Position numbers and translations under genes: made by a program. Shown here in pieces: positions 35,501-44,257 of a DNA stretch of 64,000 bases. The stretch lies in NCBI RefSeq assembly GCF_000721265.1, contig NZ_JOFZ01000001.1:434001-498000 (forward strand), given 5' to 3'. This stretch comes from Streptomyces sp. NRRL F-5126. GTDB lineage: Bacteria; Actinomycetota; Actinomycetes; Streptomycetales; Streptomycetaceae. The notes below the pieces were generated by a model that saw only the letters and a list, made by a program, of their open reading frames with translations, was not told the DNA's origin and did no database searches. Position 1 is the stretch's first letter. Every line of letters starts with the position of its first letter.

Positions 35501-36433
35501 GTGAAACACGTCATCGCCCTCGATGTGGGCGGCACCGGCATGAAGGCCGCCCTCGTGGGGGCGGACGGCGAGCTGCTGCACGAGGCGCGCAGGCCCACGG
35601 GCAGGGAGCGCGGGGCCGACGCGGTCGTGGAGGCGATCCTCGGCTTCGCGGCGGACCTGTACGCGTACGGCGCCGAGCGGTTCGGCGAGGGGGCGCGCGC
35701 CGCGGGCGTCGCGGTACCCGGCGTCGTCGACACCGGGCGCGGCATCGCGGTCTACGCGGCGAACCTCGGCTGGCAGGACGTGCCGCTGCGCGCCCTGGTC
35801 GGCGAGCGGCTCGGCGGAATCCCCGTGGCGCTGGGACACGACGTACGCACCGGCGGCCTCGCCGAGGGCCGCCTCGGCGCGGGCCGCGGCTCGGACCGCT
35901 TCCTGTTCATGCCCATCGGCACGGGCATCGCGGGTGCCATCGGCATCAACGGCGCCATTGAGGAGGGCGCGCACGGTGTCGCCGGCGAGATCGGCCACGT
36001 CGTCGTGCGCCCCGACGGGCCGCAGTGCAGCTGTGGGCAGTACGGCTGCCTGGAGATGCTCGGCTCGGCCCGCGCGGTCACCCGCGCATGGGCGGCGGCG
36101 TGCGGCGATCCCCGCGCGGACGCCGCGGACTGCGCCAAGGCCGTCGCCTCGGGCGACCCCGCCGCCGCCGAGGTGTGGCGTGACGCGGTCGACGCGCTCG
36201 CCGCCGGGCTCGTCACGGCCCTGACGCTGCTCGACCCGCGCACCCTGATCGTCGGAGGCGGCCTCGCCGAGGCGGGCGACACGCTGTTCGGGCCGCTGCG
36301 CGCGGCCGTCGCGGAGAAGGTCACCTTCCAGAAAACGCCCACCATCGTTCCGGCCGCACTCGGCGACACCGCGGGGTGCCTCGGCGCCGGACTGCTCGCC
36401 TGGGACCTACTCGCCACGGAGGTAAGAGCCTGA
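35501..36433 (+). CDS. nagK: ROK-family sugar kinase, probable N-acetylglucosamine kinase
   Basis: A 310-residue ROK kinase that phosphorylates GlcNAc (or a related hexose). DVGGTGMKAALVG is the phosphate-binding motif, PIGTGIAGAI is the second phosphate motif, and EIGHVVV followed by the zinc set C176-x-C178-x4-C183 is the ROK signature. It is followed at once by nagA, and a DasR operator precedes it, so GlcNAc is the likely substrate. GTG 35501 is used. The pair forms an operon with overlapping stop and start (TGATG). Confidence 0.9.
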   Translation: MKHVIALDVGGTGMKAALVGADGELLHEARRPTGRERGADAVVEAILGFAADLYAYGAERFGEGARAAGVAVPGVVDTGRGIAVYAANLGWQDVPLRALVGERLGGIPVALGHDVRTGGLAEGRLGAGRGSDRFLFMPIGTGIAGAIGINGAIEEGAHGVAGEIGHVVVRPDGPQCSCGQYGCLEMLGSARAVTRAWAAACGDPRADAADCAKAVASGDPAAAEVWRDAVDALAAGLVTALTLLDPRTLIVGGGLAEAGDTLFGPLRAAVAEKVTFQKTPTIVPAALGDTAGCLGAGLLAWDLLATEVRA

Positions 36434-37686
36434 TGGCCGCCGTACCCACGTCGCCCGCTTCCCCGTCCTCGACCGGGCCTGGCACCGCGGCCCCGCAAGC
36501 CACCGCGCCCGGCACCGCGCCCGTCGGCACCGGCACCGGCACCGGCACGTGCACCGTGCTGACCGGGGGCCGCGTCGTCCTGCCCACGGGCATCGTCGAC
36601 GGCGGACGGGTCATCGTGCAGGGCGGCCGCATCGCCGGCTCGGCCCCCGAGGGCGCACCCACCGTCGACCTGAGCGGGCACTGGATCGTGCCCGGCTTCG
36701 TGGACATGCACAACCACGGAGGCGGTGGCGCATCCTTCACGTCCGGATCGCACGAGGACGTGCTCAAGGGCGTGCGCACGCACCGCGAGCACGGCACGAC
36801 GACGGTCGTCGCCTCCACGGTCACCGGCGAGCTCGACTTCCTCGCCCGGCGCGCGGGCGTGCTGTCCGAGCTGGTCGAGCAGGGCGATTTGGCGGGCGTC
36901 CACTTCGAGGGGCCGTTCATCTCGCCGTGCAGGAAGGGCGCGCACAGCGAGGCGCTGCTGCGCCACCCTGACCCGGCGGACGTCCTGACGCTGGTGAAGG
37001 CCGCTCGCGGCACCGCGCGGATGATGACGCTCGCCGCTGAGCTGCCGGGCGGCCTCGACTCGGTGCGGCTGCTCGCCGACCACGGCGTGATCGCGGCGCT
37101 CGGCCACACGGACGCGACGTACGAGCAGACCGTCGAGGCGATCGACGCGGGCGCGACGGTCGCGACGCACCTGTTCAACGCGATGCCGCCGCTCGGCCAC
37201 CGCACGCCTGGGCCGATCGCGGCCCTGCTTGACGACGAGCGCGTCACGGTGGAGCTGATCAACGACGGCACCCACCTGCACCCGGCGGCGCTCGGTGTGG
37301 CGCTGCGGTGCGCGGGCGCGTCGCGCGTCGCGTTCATCACGGACGCGATGGACGCGGCCGGCTTCGGCGACGGGACGTACGCACTCGGCCCGCTGGAGGT
37401 CGAGGTGAAGGACGGCGTCGCGCGCGTCGTCGAGAACGGGTCGATCGCCGGTTCGACGCTCACGCTCGACACCGCCTTCAAGCGGGCCGCGACGATCGAC
37501 GGGCTCGGGGTCGAGGACGTCGTCCGCGCGATTTCGGCCAACCCCGCACGCCTGCTGGGCCTCGACGACCGGGTGGGCTCCCTCGAACCGGGCAAGGACG
37601 CCGACGCGGTGATCCTCGACGCGGACTTCACCCTGAAGGGTGTCCTGCACAAGGGCGCGTGGGTGGTGGACCCGCGCGCGGCCTGA
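36433..37686 (+). CDS. nagA: N-acetylglucosamine-6-phosphate deacetylase
   Basis: NagA deacetylates GlcNAc-6-phosphate to glucosamine-6-phosphate for entry into glycolysis or cell-wall synthesis. The 417-residue amidohydrolase has HNHGGG (first metal ligands), HFEGPFIS, ALGHTDATY, HLFNAMPP and ITDAMDAAG motifs. The first 40 residues are a low-complexity Pro/Thr/Gly extension including TGTGTGT. ATG 36433 overlaps the nagK stop. Its substrate is also produced by murQ, tying this operon to MurNAc catabolism in the same window. Confidence 0.95.
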   Translation: MAAVPTSPASPSSTGPGTAAPQATAPGTAPVGTGTGTGTCTVLTGGRVVLPTGIVDGGRVIVQGGRIAGSAPEGAPTVDLSGHWIVPGFVDMHNHGGGGASFTSGSHEDVLKGVRTHREHGTTTVVASTVTGELDFLARRAGVLSELVEQGDLAGVHFEGPFISPCRKGAHSEALLRHPDPADVLTLVKAARGTARMMTLAAELPGGLDSVRLLADHGVIAALGHTDATYEQTVEAIDAGATVATHLFNAMPPLGHRTPGPIAALLDDERVTVELINDGTHLHPAALGVALRCAGASRVAFITDAMDAAGFGDGTYALGPLEVEVKDGVARVVENGSIAGSTLTLDTAFKRAATIDGLGVEDVVRAISANPARLLGLDDRVGSLEPGKDADAVILDADFTLKGVLHKGAWVVDPRAA

Positions 37687-37832
37687 GCCGTGCCGCCGGC
37701 CGGCGCGGCCGGATCCCACGGACGCCTCCCTTCCCCCTCTAGGCCGGGGCGCTCGTGTTTGGCATGATCGAACACGGCGATCGGCAGCGCCTGAACCGGC
37801 GCACGAAGAAGAGGATTGGGGGTGGGGGCCGC

Positions 37833-38756
37833 GTGATTCTCACCGTCACCCTCAACGCGGCCCTGGACATCACCTACCGCACCGCCTCACTGGTGCCGCG
37901 GTCGAGTCACCGCGTCAGCGAGGTCTCCGAGCGTCCCGGCGGCAAGGGCGTCAACGTCGCGCGCGTGCTGTCCGGCCTCGGCCACGAGACCGTCGCCACC
38001 GGTTTCCTCGGCGGCAGGACGGGCGACGACGTGCGGCAGCTGCTCGCGCGCCTGTCACCGCGCACCGTCGACGCCTTCGTGGGGATCGCGGGCACGACCC
38101 GCCGCACCCTGGCCGTCGCCGACGAGAAGAGCGGTGACACCACGCAGTTCAACGAGCCGGGCCCCGTCGTGTCGGCCGCCGAGTGGGGGACGTTCACCGC
38201 CACGTACGAGCGGCTGCTCGACGGCGCGCAGGCCGTGGCGCTGTGCGGCAGCCTGCCGCCGGGGCTGCACGTCGGCGCGTACGCCGAGCTGGTGCGACTC
38301 GCCCGCACCGCCGGGGTGAGCGTCCTGCTCGACACCAGCGGCGAGCCGCTGCGCCGCGGCGTGGCCGCGCGTCCCGACATCGTGAAGCCCAACGCCGACG
38401 AGCTCGCCGCGCTCACCGGCTCCCGCGAACCGGCGCGCGCCGGCCGGGACGCCCGGCGCCGCGGGGCACGCTCCGTCATCGCCTCCCTCGGACCCGACGG
38501 GATCCTCGCCACCACGCCCGACGGCTCCTGGCGCGCCCGTCCGCCGGCTGCGGCGCGCGGCAACCCGACGGGCGCGGGCGACTCCGCCGTCGCCGGCCTG
38601 CTCTCCGCCCTCGCCGAGGGCATGGCCTGGCCCGACCGGCTGCGCCGCGCCGTCGCGCTGTCGATGGCGACGGTGCTGGCCCCGGCGGCCGGCGAGTTCG
38701 ACGCGGCCGCGTACGAGGAAGTGCTGCCGCGGGTCACCGTCGAGACGGTCGCCTGA
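37833..38756 (+). CDS. PfkB-type 1-phosphofructokinase/hexose kinase
   Basis: A 307-residue sugar kinase of the PfkB family. It starts MILTVTLNAALDITYR, carries the PGGKGVNVARVL motif and ends with the catalytic NPTGAGDSAVAGLL. The 1-phosphofructokinase/tagatose-6-phosphate kinase branch is the closest match. GTG 37833 is used; it follows a G-rich ribosome site. No PTS fructose gene is beside it, so the substrate could be fructose-1-P, tagatose-6-P or another sugar phosphate. It lies 146 bases after nagA in the same direction. Confidence 0.87.
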   Translation: MILTVTLNAALDITYRTASLVPRSSHRVSEVSERPGGKGVNVARVLSGLGHETVATGFLGGRTGDDVRQLLARLSPRTVDAFVGIAGTTRRTLAVADEKSGDTTQFNEPGPVVSAAEWGTFTATYERLLDGAQAVALCGSLPPGLHVGAYAELVRLARTAGVSVLLDTSGEPLRRGVAARPDIVKPNADELAALTGSREPARAGRDARRRGARSVIASLGPDGILATTPDGSWRARPPAAARGNPTGAGDSAVAGLLSALAEGMAWPDRLRRAVALSMATVLAPAAGEFDAAAYEEVLPRVTVETVA

Positions 38757-38769
38757 CCGCTCGCCGCGG

Positions 38770-39780
38770 TCAGCTCGTGACGTGGCCCGACTTCAGCTTC
38801 ACCTGGTCGAGGTTGACGCCGCACTGGTCGCCCTGCTCACAGGAGATCTTGATCGTGTTGGAGCCCTTGTCGAGGCTGAGCCACGAGTAGGTGGTCGTCC
38901 AGCCCTTGTCCGCCGCGCCCGCGGGGGCATTCGCGAAGTTCTTCATGCTGATCGAGCGCCGGTCCTGGTCGTTGACGAACAGCGACATCTTCGCGTCCTT
39001 GCCGGGCACGCCGTAGTTCACGAAGAGCGTGTAGTCGCCCTTCTTCGGCACGCTGACCGTCCACGTCGCCGACGCCCCCACGCTCGGCATCGACACGTAG
39101 ACGCCGCCCTTGGCCTGCGCCCCCGGCACGTCGGTCGACGCCGCGGCCGGCGCCCCGAGCTGCAGCGTCGAGGCGTCCTGCTCGGGCAGCGGCGCGTCGG
39201 CGCTCGGGCTCGTGGACGGCGAGGTGGAAGGCTGCTGCGAGGTGCCGGCGCTCGGCGAGCTGCCCGAGCCGCCGGCCTGGTTCTTGGGGTCCCCGTCGCC
39301 GCTGGTCGACAGCGCGACGGTGATGCCGATCACGACGGCGGCGACCACGGCGACCGCGGCGATCAGCAGGCCCCGGGTGTTCGGGCCCCGGCCGCCGCCC
39401 CTGCGCTGCTGCCCGGGCGGCGGGTCCTGGCGTACCGGACCGCCCGGCTGGGTCTCGGGGGCCGCGTAGTGCGGGTTGGGCGAGCCGTAGCCGCCCTGCT
39501 GCCCGTACGGCTGCTGGGGCTGGCCGTACTGGGCCTGCGGGGGCTGGCCGTACTGGCCCTGCGGCGGCACCTGCTGCTGCCCGTACTGGCGCTCGCCGAC
39601 GGTCCTGACCTGGTTGTACGACGTCCTGGGCACACCGGGCTGCGCGGTCGGGCCCGGGTAGCCGTAGCCGCCCTGCCGCCGCTGCTGCTGGGCACCGCCC
39701 GACTGCTGACCGTCGGCGTACAGATAGCCGAAGGGGTCGTCGTCCTCGGGCGTGCTCGCGCCGTCGTTCCCGGCCGTCAT
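38770..39780 (-). CDS. membrane-anchored carbohydrate-binding module protein
   Basis: A 336-residue protein with a Gln/Gly/Tyr/Pro-rich cytoplasmic head (QYGQPPQAQYGQPQQPYG), one transmembrane helix (LLIAAVAVVAAVVIGITVA), a Ser/Thr/Pro linker and a C-terminal carbohydrate-binding module of the CBM6/35 type. The module shows GGVYVSMPSVGASATWTVSV, YTLFVNYGVPGKD and a Cys pair in ISCEQGDQCGVNLDQVKL. It should display a sugar-binding module outside the cell, perhaps for wall or substrate recognition. It is convergent with the kinase gene, 13 bases away. Confidence 0.85.
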   Translation of the reverse strand: MTAGNDGASTPEDDDPFGYLYADGQQSGGAQQQRRQGGYGYPGPTAQPGVPRTSYNQVRTVGERQYGQQQVPPQGQYGQPPQAQYGQPQQPYGQQGGYGSPNPHYAAPETQPGGPVRQDPPPGQQRRGGGRGPNTRGLLIAAVAVVAAVVIGITVALSTSGDGDPKNQAGGSGSSPSAGTSQQPSTSPSTSPSADAPLPEQDASTLQLGAPAAASTDVPGAQAKGGVYVSMPSVGASATWTVSVPKKGDYTLFVNYGVPGKDAKMSLFVNDQDRRSISMKNFANAPAGAADKGWTTTYSWLSLDKGSNTIKISCEQGDQCGVNLDQVKLKSGHVTS

Positions 39781-39873
39781 CCCTGGATCACTCCTCTACC
39801 ATCTCGTCAGCGTCGCCGACCGGGCGAGCCTACCTCGTAAGGCTGAGCGCCAGGACTTTCCTCGGGCCGCGGG

Positions 39874-41667
39874 TCAGCCGGCCCTGCGGTGCACCCTGCT
39901 CCTGGACCGCTTCTCGATGTACATGCGCTGGTCCGCCGACTTCAGGACGTCCTCGACCGACATCCCGCAGCTCGCCCAGCTGATGCCGAAGCTGGCGCCG
40001 ACCCGCACCGCGCGTCCGTCCACCCTGATCGGCGGGAGGATCGCGTTCCGCAGCCGGGTCGCGAGGTCGGATGCGTCTCCCGGGCCGAGGCCGTCGGCGA
40101 GCACCACGAACTCGTCCCCGCCGAGGCGCGCGACCGTGTCGCCGTCCCGCACGCCCGTGGTCAGCCGCCTGGCGACCTCGATCAGCACGGCGTCGCCGGT
40201 GTTGTGGCCGAACCTGTCGTTGATCGACTTGAAGCCGTCCAGGTCGCAGAAGAGGACCGCGAGCCCCTTCGCGCCCTCCGCGCCCTCGCCGGGGGCGACC
40301 ACATGGACGTGGTGGTCGTAGGCGCTGCCGCCGGGCGTGAACCCGCCGAAGCCGCCGCCGCGCTCACCGGTGCGCTCCTCGTAGGCGTCCTGGCCCGATC
40401 CGTACCCGTCGGAGCCGTCGTACCCGTCGGAGCCGTCGTTTCCGTCATACCCGTCGTACGCGGTCCCGTCGTGGGCGTTTGCGCCGTACAGGGTCGCGTC
40501 GTACGCCGTCCCCTCGTACGGGGTACCGCCGAACGCCGCGTCGAGCTGCTCGACCGCCGTCGCCGCACGCGAGGCGCCGGGCCGCGCGCACAGGCGCGCG
40601 CTGAGCCTGGCCCGCAGCTCGGCGCTGTTGGGCAGGCCGGTCAGCGAGTCGTGCGAGGCGCGGTGCGCGAGCTGCAGCTCGCGGCTCTTGCGCTCCTCGA
40701 TGTCCTCGACGTGCGTGAGCAGGAAGCGCGGGCCGTCGGCCGTGTCGGCGACGACGGAGTTGCGCAGCGACACCCAGACGTAGCTGCCGTCGCGGCGGGT
40801 GAGCCGCAGCTCGGCGCGGCCGCCCTCGGCCGAGGTGCGCAGCAGCGTGCCGATGTCCTCGGGATGCACGAGGTCGGCGAACGAGTACCGGCGCATCGCG
40901 GACGCGGGCCTGCCGAGCAGCCGGCACAGCGCGTCGTTCGTCCGCAGCAGCCTGCCGCGCTGGTCGCCGCCCATCTCGGCGACGGCCATGCCGCTCGGCG
41001 CGTACTCGAAGGCCTGGCGGAACGACTCCTCGCTGGCACGCAGGGCCTGCTGCTCGCGTTCGAGGCGTACGAGGGCGCGCTGCATGTTGGCGCGCAGCCG
41101 GGCGTTGCTGATGGCGAAGGCCGCCTGTGACGCGTACATCTGGAGGGCCTCACGGCCCCAGGTGCCCGGCTTGCGCCCGCCGCGCGGGCGGTCGACGGAG
41201 ATGACGCCGAGCAGTTCGCTGCAGCCGCCGCCCGTTGACGCGTACATGGGTGCGTAGAGGCGGTCCTGCGGATGCCACTCGTCCTCGAACTGGGGCTCGG
41301 GTCCCTCGGTGTACCACTGGGGCACGTCGTCGTCGAGGAGTATCCAGCCCTCGGTGTGGGGTATGAACCGCAGGTCGCCCCACCGCTCGCCCATGTTGAT
41401 GCGGCGCTCCCAGGAGGAGCGGGAGCCCACGCGGCCGGCGATCAGCGCCTCGGCCGCCGCGGATCCCGCGAAGGCGGCGACGACGAGGTCGCCGTCGGCC
41501 TGGACGACGTTGACGCAGGCGAGCTCGTAGCCGAGTCCCGTGACCACGCCGTCGGCGACGGTCTGCAGGGTGTCCGCCAGGCTGCGGGCAGTGTTGAGCT
41601 CAGCGACGACCTGGTGCAGGTGCCGCATGGTCGCAAGGCGGACATAGGGCTCCGACTCGGTCTCCAT
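39874..41667 (-). CDS. cdgB: diguanylate cyclase, GAF-PAS-GGDEF (CdgB-like)
   Basis: The 597-residue enzyme makes c-di-GMP, which in Streptomyces holds BldD in its DNA-binding form and delays sporulation. Domains in order: a GAF-like sensor (to about residue 190), a PAS domain (EESFRQAFEYAPSGMAVAEM), and GGDEF at residues 516-520 with an RDGD inhibitory I-site five residues before it. About 90 residues rich in Asp, Tyr and Gly (DGYDGNDGSDGYDGSD) are inserted inside the GGDEF domain between SHDSLTGLPN and LFCDLDGFK. ATG 41667 has AGGGAGA upstream. Naming follows synteny with S. coelicolor CdgB, from memory. Confidence 0.88.
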   Translation of the reverse strand: METESEPYVRLATMRHLHQVVAELNTARSLADTLQTVADGVVTGLGYELACVNVVQADGDLVVAAFAGSAAAEALIAGRVGSRSSWERRINMGERWGDLRFIPHTEGWILLDDDVPQWYTEGPEPQFEDEWHPQDRLYAPMYASTGGGCSELLGVISVDRPRGGRKPGTWGREALQMYASQAAFAISNARLRANMQRALVRLEREQQALRASEESFRQAFEYAPSGMAVAEMGGDQRGRLLRTNDALCRLLGRPASAMRRYSFADLVHPEDIGTLLRTSAEGGRAELRLTRRDGSYVWVSLRNSVVADTADGPRFLLTHVEDIEERKSRELQLAHRASHDSLTGLPNSAELRARLSARLCARPGASRAATAVEQLDAAFGGTPYEGTAYDATLYGANAHDGTAYDGYDGNDGSDGYDGSDGYGSGQDAYEERTGERGGGFGGFTPGGSAYDHHVHVVAPGEGAEGAKGLAVLFCDLDGFKSINDRFGHNTGDAVLIEVARRLTTGVRDGDTVARLGGDEFVVLADGLGPGDASDLATRLRNAILPPIRVDGRAVRVGASFGISWASCGMSVEDVLKSADQRMYIEKRSRSRVHRRAG

Positions 41668-41765
41668 CGCTCGCTCTCCCTGAGACCTCGACAGCAACTC
41701 CAGATTTCTGATCGGCTCTCGCGTTGCGCTGTTCCCGCCACTGAATCACAGCGAGCTGTACCGCC

Positions 41766-41780
41766 GGTACACAGGGTCAA
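41766..41780 (-). promoter_or_regulatory. candidate BldD box upstream of cdgB
   Basis: Read on the + strand, GGTACACAGGGTCAA matches the BldD consensus pattern (n-T-n-A-C-n-C-A-G-n-G-T-n-A) with a single mismatch at the second base. It lies about 100 bases before the cdgB start. BldD control of cdgB is established in S. coelicolor, which supports the call. Confidence 0.6.
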
Positions 41781-41794
41781 CGATTAATGAGCTC

Positions 41795-41810
41795 TGTGAG
41801 TCAAGTCACA
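41795..41810. promoter_or_regulatory. candidate Crp site upstream of cdgB
   Basis: TGTGA-N6-TCACA is a perfect cAMP-receptor consensus and also satisfies the Streptomyces Crp pattern GTG-N6-GNCAC. It lies about 15 bases beyond the BldD box. It could serve cdgB (128 bases away) or, less likely, the flavin-reductase gene (190 bases away). Confidence 0.55.
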
Positions 41811-41998
41811 CCAAATGATGAACGATCGGGACGAGCCACGGAGAGCGCTCCATGCAGTTTTTGAACACGGTTCAGCCGACTGTCCGCTTCGTGCGGGCCG
41901 TGGGACGGGACCGGGCCGTGCGTCCCGGCCGGTCCTAGGACCCGGCTGGTCCCCTGGCCCGATGCGGTGACCGCGCCGCTCCGGTTAGCGTCCCCGAC

Positions 41999-42580
41999 GT
42001 GCACCAGACGACACCTGCCTCCGCATCCCCCCTGCCCGGCCACCGGGGCGACGTCCCCCATGCTGAGGGGGTGAGCAACGACGAGTTCCGCGGCGTCATG
42101 TCCCGGCTTGCCGCGGGCGTGGTGCTGGTGACGGCACGCGAGGCGCCCCTCACCGAGGACGGGCCGCAGGGCGAGGACGCGGGGATGACGGCGACGGCCT
42201 TCCTCTCCGTGTCGCTCGACCCGCCGCTGGTGCTGGTGAGCGTGCGCACCGGCTCCCGCATGGACGACCTGCTGGACGAGCAGCCGCTCTGGGGGGCGTC
42301 GCTGCTGACCGAGAGCCAGCGCCACATCGCCGGGCGGTTCGCCATGAAGGGGCGGCTGAGCGACCGGCTGCTGTTCGAGGACGTCCCCTACCGCAGGGGC
42401 GAGCTGACGGACGCGCCCCTGGTGCGCGGCGCGCTCGCCACGATGGAGTGCAGGACGGAGCAGCGGGTGCCGGCCGGGGACCACACGCTGGTGATCGGCA
42501 GGGTGCTTGCGGTGGAGCTGCCGCCGGCCGAAGGCGGCCCGCTGGCTTACTTCAAGGGGCGTTACCGCAGGCTGGAGTGA
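41999..42580 (+). CDS. flavin reductase-like FMN-binding protein
   Basis: A 193-residue FMN-binding split-barrel protein of the flavin reductase family. Such proteins supply reduced flavin to monooxygenases. FRGVMSRLAAGVVLVTAR, then MTATAFLSVSLDPPLVLVSV and the later SQRHIAGRFAMKGR are the family hallmarks. GTG 41999 may start a leaderless mRNA: TAGCGT at 41986-41991 would place transcription within a base or two of it. GTG 42072 (MSNDEFRG) is an alternative close to the usual family start. No monooxygenase is adjacent. Confidence 0.85.
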   Translation: MHQTTPASASPLPGHRGDVPHAEGVSNDEFRGVMSRLAAGVVLVTAREAPLTEDGPQGEDAGMTATAFLSVSLDPPLVLVSVRTGSRMDDLLDEQPLWGASLLTESQRHIAGRFAMKGRLSDRLLFEDVPYRRGELTDAPLVRGALATMECRTEQRVPAGDHTLVIGRVLAVELPPAEGGPLAYFKGRYRRLE

Positions 42581-42590
42581 GCCGGGCCCG

Positions 42591-42690
42591 GTTCACCCGC
42601 CGCGGTTCACCCGCCGCGGGTCAGCCGCCGCGGGTCAGCCGCCGCGGGTCGGCCGCCGCAGGTCAGCCGTCGCGGTTCACCAGTCGCGGT
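42591..42690. repeat. 14-15 base tandem repeat between convergent genes
   Basis: About six copies of (G)GTTCACCCGCCGCG or (G)GTCAGCCGCCGCG occur in a row, with variants in the last units. The array runs into the last codons of the arfB gene, and could serve as a transcription barrier for both convergent genes. Confidence 0.75.
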
Positions 42691-43120
42691 CGCGGCCCGA
42701 GCGGCCGCGCTTCGTCTCGCCGCGCCGCTTCTTCTCCCGCAGGCGCCGCTCGTTGATCCCCCGGGGCACCTTCGACGCCCTGCGCGGCCTCGGCGGCGGC
42801 GCGGTCGCCTCCGCGAGCAGCGACGCCAGCCTGACCGCGGCCGTCTCCCGGTTGCGCCACTGCGAGCGGTGCTCGGAGGCCCTTACGGCGACGACCCCGT
42901 CGACCAGGCGGCCCGCGAGGCGTTCGATAGCGCGCTCCTGCCACACCGGCGGCAGCGCCTTGGTGCGCGCGAGGTCGAAACGCAGCTCGACCTGCGAGTC
43001 GGTCGTGTTGACGTGCTGCCCGCCGGGGCCGGAGGAACGGGAGAAACGCCACATGAGCTCGGCCTCGGGCAGGGAGACCGAGCCTCGGATGACGTAGGGC
43101 GGCCCGGGCATGGTCCCCAT
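42677..43120 (-). CDS. arfB: ArfB/YaeJ-type ribosome rescue peptidyl-tRNA hydrolase
   Basis: A 147-residue release-factor-like protein that frees ribosomes stalled without a stop codon by hydrolysing peptidyl-tRNA. The catalytic GGQ lies in SSGPGGQHVNTTDS, and the C-terminal tail (KKRRGETKRGRSGRDR) is strongly basic, as expected for sensing an empty mRNA channel. ATG 43120 is used; ATG 43111 is also in frame. It is convergent with the flavin-reductase gene. Confidence 0.92.
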   Translation of the reverse strand: MGTMPGPPYVIRGSVSLPEAELMWRFSRSSGPGGQHVNTTDSQVELRFDLARTKALPPVWQERAIERLAGRLVDGVVAVRASEHRSQWRNRETAAVRLASLLAEATAPPPRPRRASKVPRGINERRLREKKRRGETKRGRSGRDRDW

Positions 43121-43144
43121 GGTCGCGCGGCACGCGCCCGCGCG

Positions 43145-44119
43145 TCACCTTCTTTTGACGCCTGAGTCCTGAAGCCGCGCCCAGTCCGGAGTCCAGGTGC
43201 CGGGGGCGCCGTGGCCGCCGGGGCCGCCGTGGCCGTACCGTCCCGTGCACAGGTGGTCGAGGAGCGCGGCGAGCGCCGGGTGCGCGTTGTCGGGGTGCCA
43301 CACCAGCGAGTGCGGGTAGCAGGGCGAAGGCTCCCGCAGGGCGATGCGCCGCAGGCCGCCGCCGTCGGGCCAGGACAGGATCGTCCGCTCGCCGACGAGG
43401 GTGGCGAGCGACCGGGACGGGGCGAGGGTGTCGAGCAGGGGCTCGGCACCGAAGTCGGACCCCGTGACCTCGATGGTGAGTCCGAACGCGGCGGCGAGTG
43501 CGTCGTAGTACGCGGCCCACTCGGTGCCCGGCGCGATGCCGGGCATCCAGATCCGGCGCCCCGCGAGCTCGGCGGGCGCGACCGCGCCGGCGTCGGCGAG
43601 TGCGTGGAACGGGCCGGTGAGGAGCTGGATCGGCTCGTCGTACGCCCTGGCCGCGGCGAGGTCGTCGGGGAGCCGCCCGCCGGGCGCGCCCACGGCCCGG
43701 ATGGACGCGTCGAGCGTGCCCGACCTGATGGCGTCGAAGGCCGCGCCGGCGTCGAAGAGGGTGACGACGTCGAGCTCGACCTCGGGGTGCGCGCGGCGGA
43801 AGTCGCGCAGCAGGCCGGCCGGGGCGAGCCGCCGCCCGATCACGTCGACGCGCAGGGCGCGCCGGCCCGGGCGTACCGAGGCGATGGCGCGCGCCTCCGA
43901 CCGCAGGAGGTCGCGCGCGTGCGGCAGGAGCGCCTGTCCGTCCACGGTCGGCTCGGCGCCTCGCGCGGTGCGGGTGAGCAGCCGCACGCCGAGGTCCTTC
44001 TCCAGCGCGGCCATGCGCTTGGACACGGCCTGCTGCGTGATCGCCAGCTCCGCGGCCGCGTCCCGGAACCGCCCGGTCCGCGCGATGGCCACGAAGGTGC
44101 GCACGGCGTCGAGGTCCAC
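43145..44119 (-). CDS. LysR-family transcriptional regulator
   Basis: A 324-residue regulator with an N-terminal winged helix (VDLDAVRTFVAIARTGRFRD, then ELAITQQAVSKRMAALEKDL) and a periplasmic-binding-like sensor domain. LysR proteins usually regulate a divergent neighbour; here that is the MFS gene at 44258. GTG 44119 has no obvious ribosome site, so a leaderless mRNA is possible. A palindrome lies 17-33 bases upstream (see the operator entry). Confidence 0.9.
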   Translation of the reverse strand: MDLDAVRTFVAIARTGRFRDAAAELAITQQAVSKRMAALEKDLGVRLLTRTARGAEPTVDGQALLPHARDLLRSEARAIASVRPGRRALRVDVIGRRLAPAGLLRDFRRAHPEVELDVVTLFDAGAAFDAIRSGTLDASIRAVGAPGGRLPDDLAAARAYDEPIQLLTGPFHALADAGAVAPAELAGRRIWMPGIAPGTEWAAYYDALAAAFGLTIEVTGSDFGAEPLLDTLAPSRSLATLVGERTILSWPDGGGLRRIALREPSPCYPHSLVWHPDNAHPALAALLDHLCTGRYGHGGPGGHGAPGTWTPDWARLQDSGVKRR

Positions 44120-44135
44120 CCGGCGAGAGTACGTG

Positions 44136-44152
44136 CACAACCGGAGGTTGTG
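44136..44152. promoter_or_regulatory. palindrome between divergent lysR and MFS genes
   Basis: CACAACC-GGA-GGTTGTG is a perfect 7-bp inverted repeat with a 3-base centre. It lies 17-33 bases before the LysR start and 106-122 before the MFS start, the classic position for a LysR operator. Confidence 0.6.
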
Positions 44153-44257
44153 GCGTACCGGCGAGCCGGTTGTTTGCTCCGGCCGTCCTCCACTCGCTTT
44201 GATGCCGGGGGCCAGTGGGGGTCGGGTACGGATCGGCGAGGGGCGGCGCGGCGCGGC

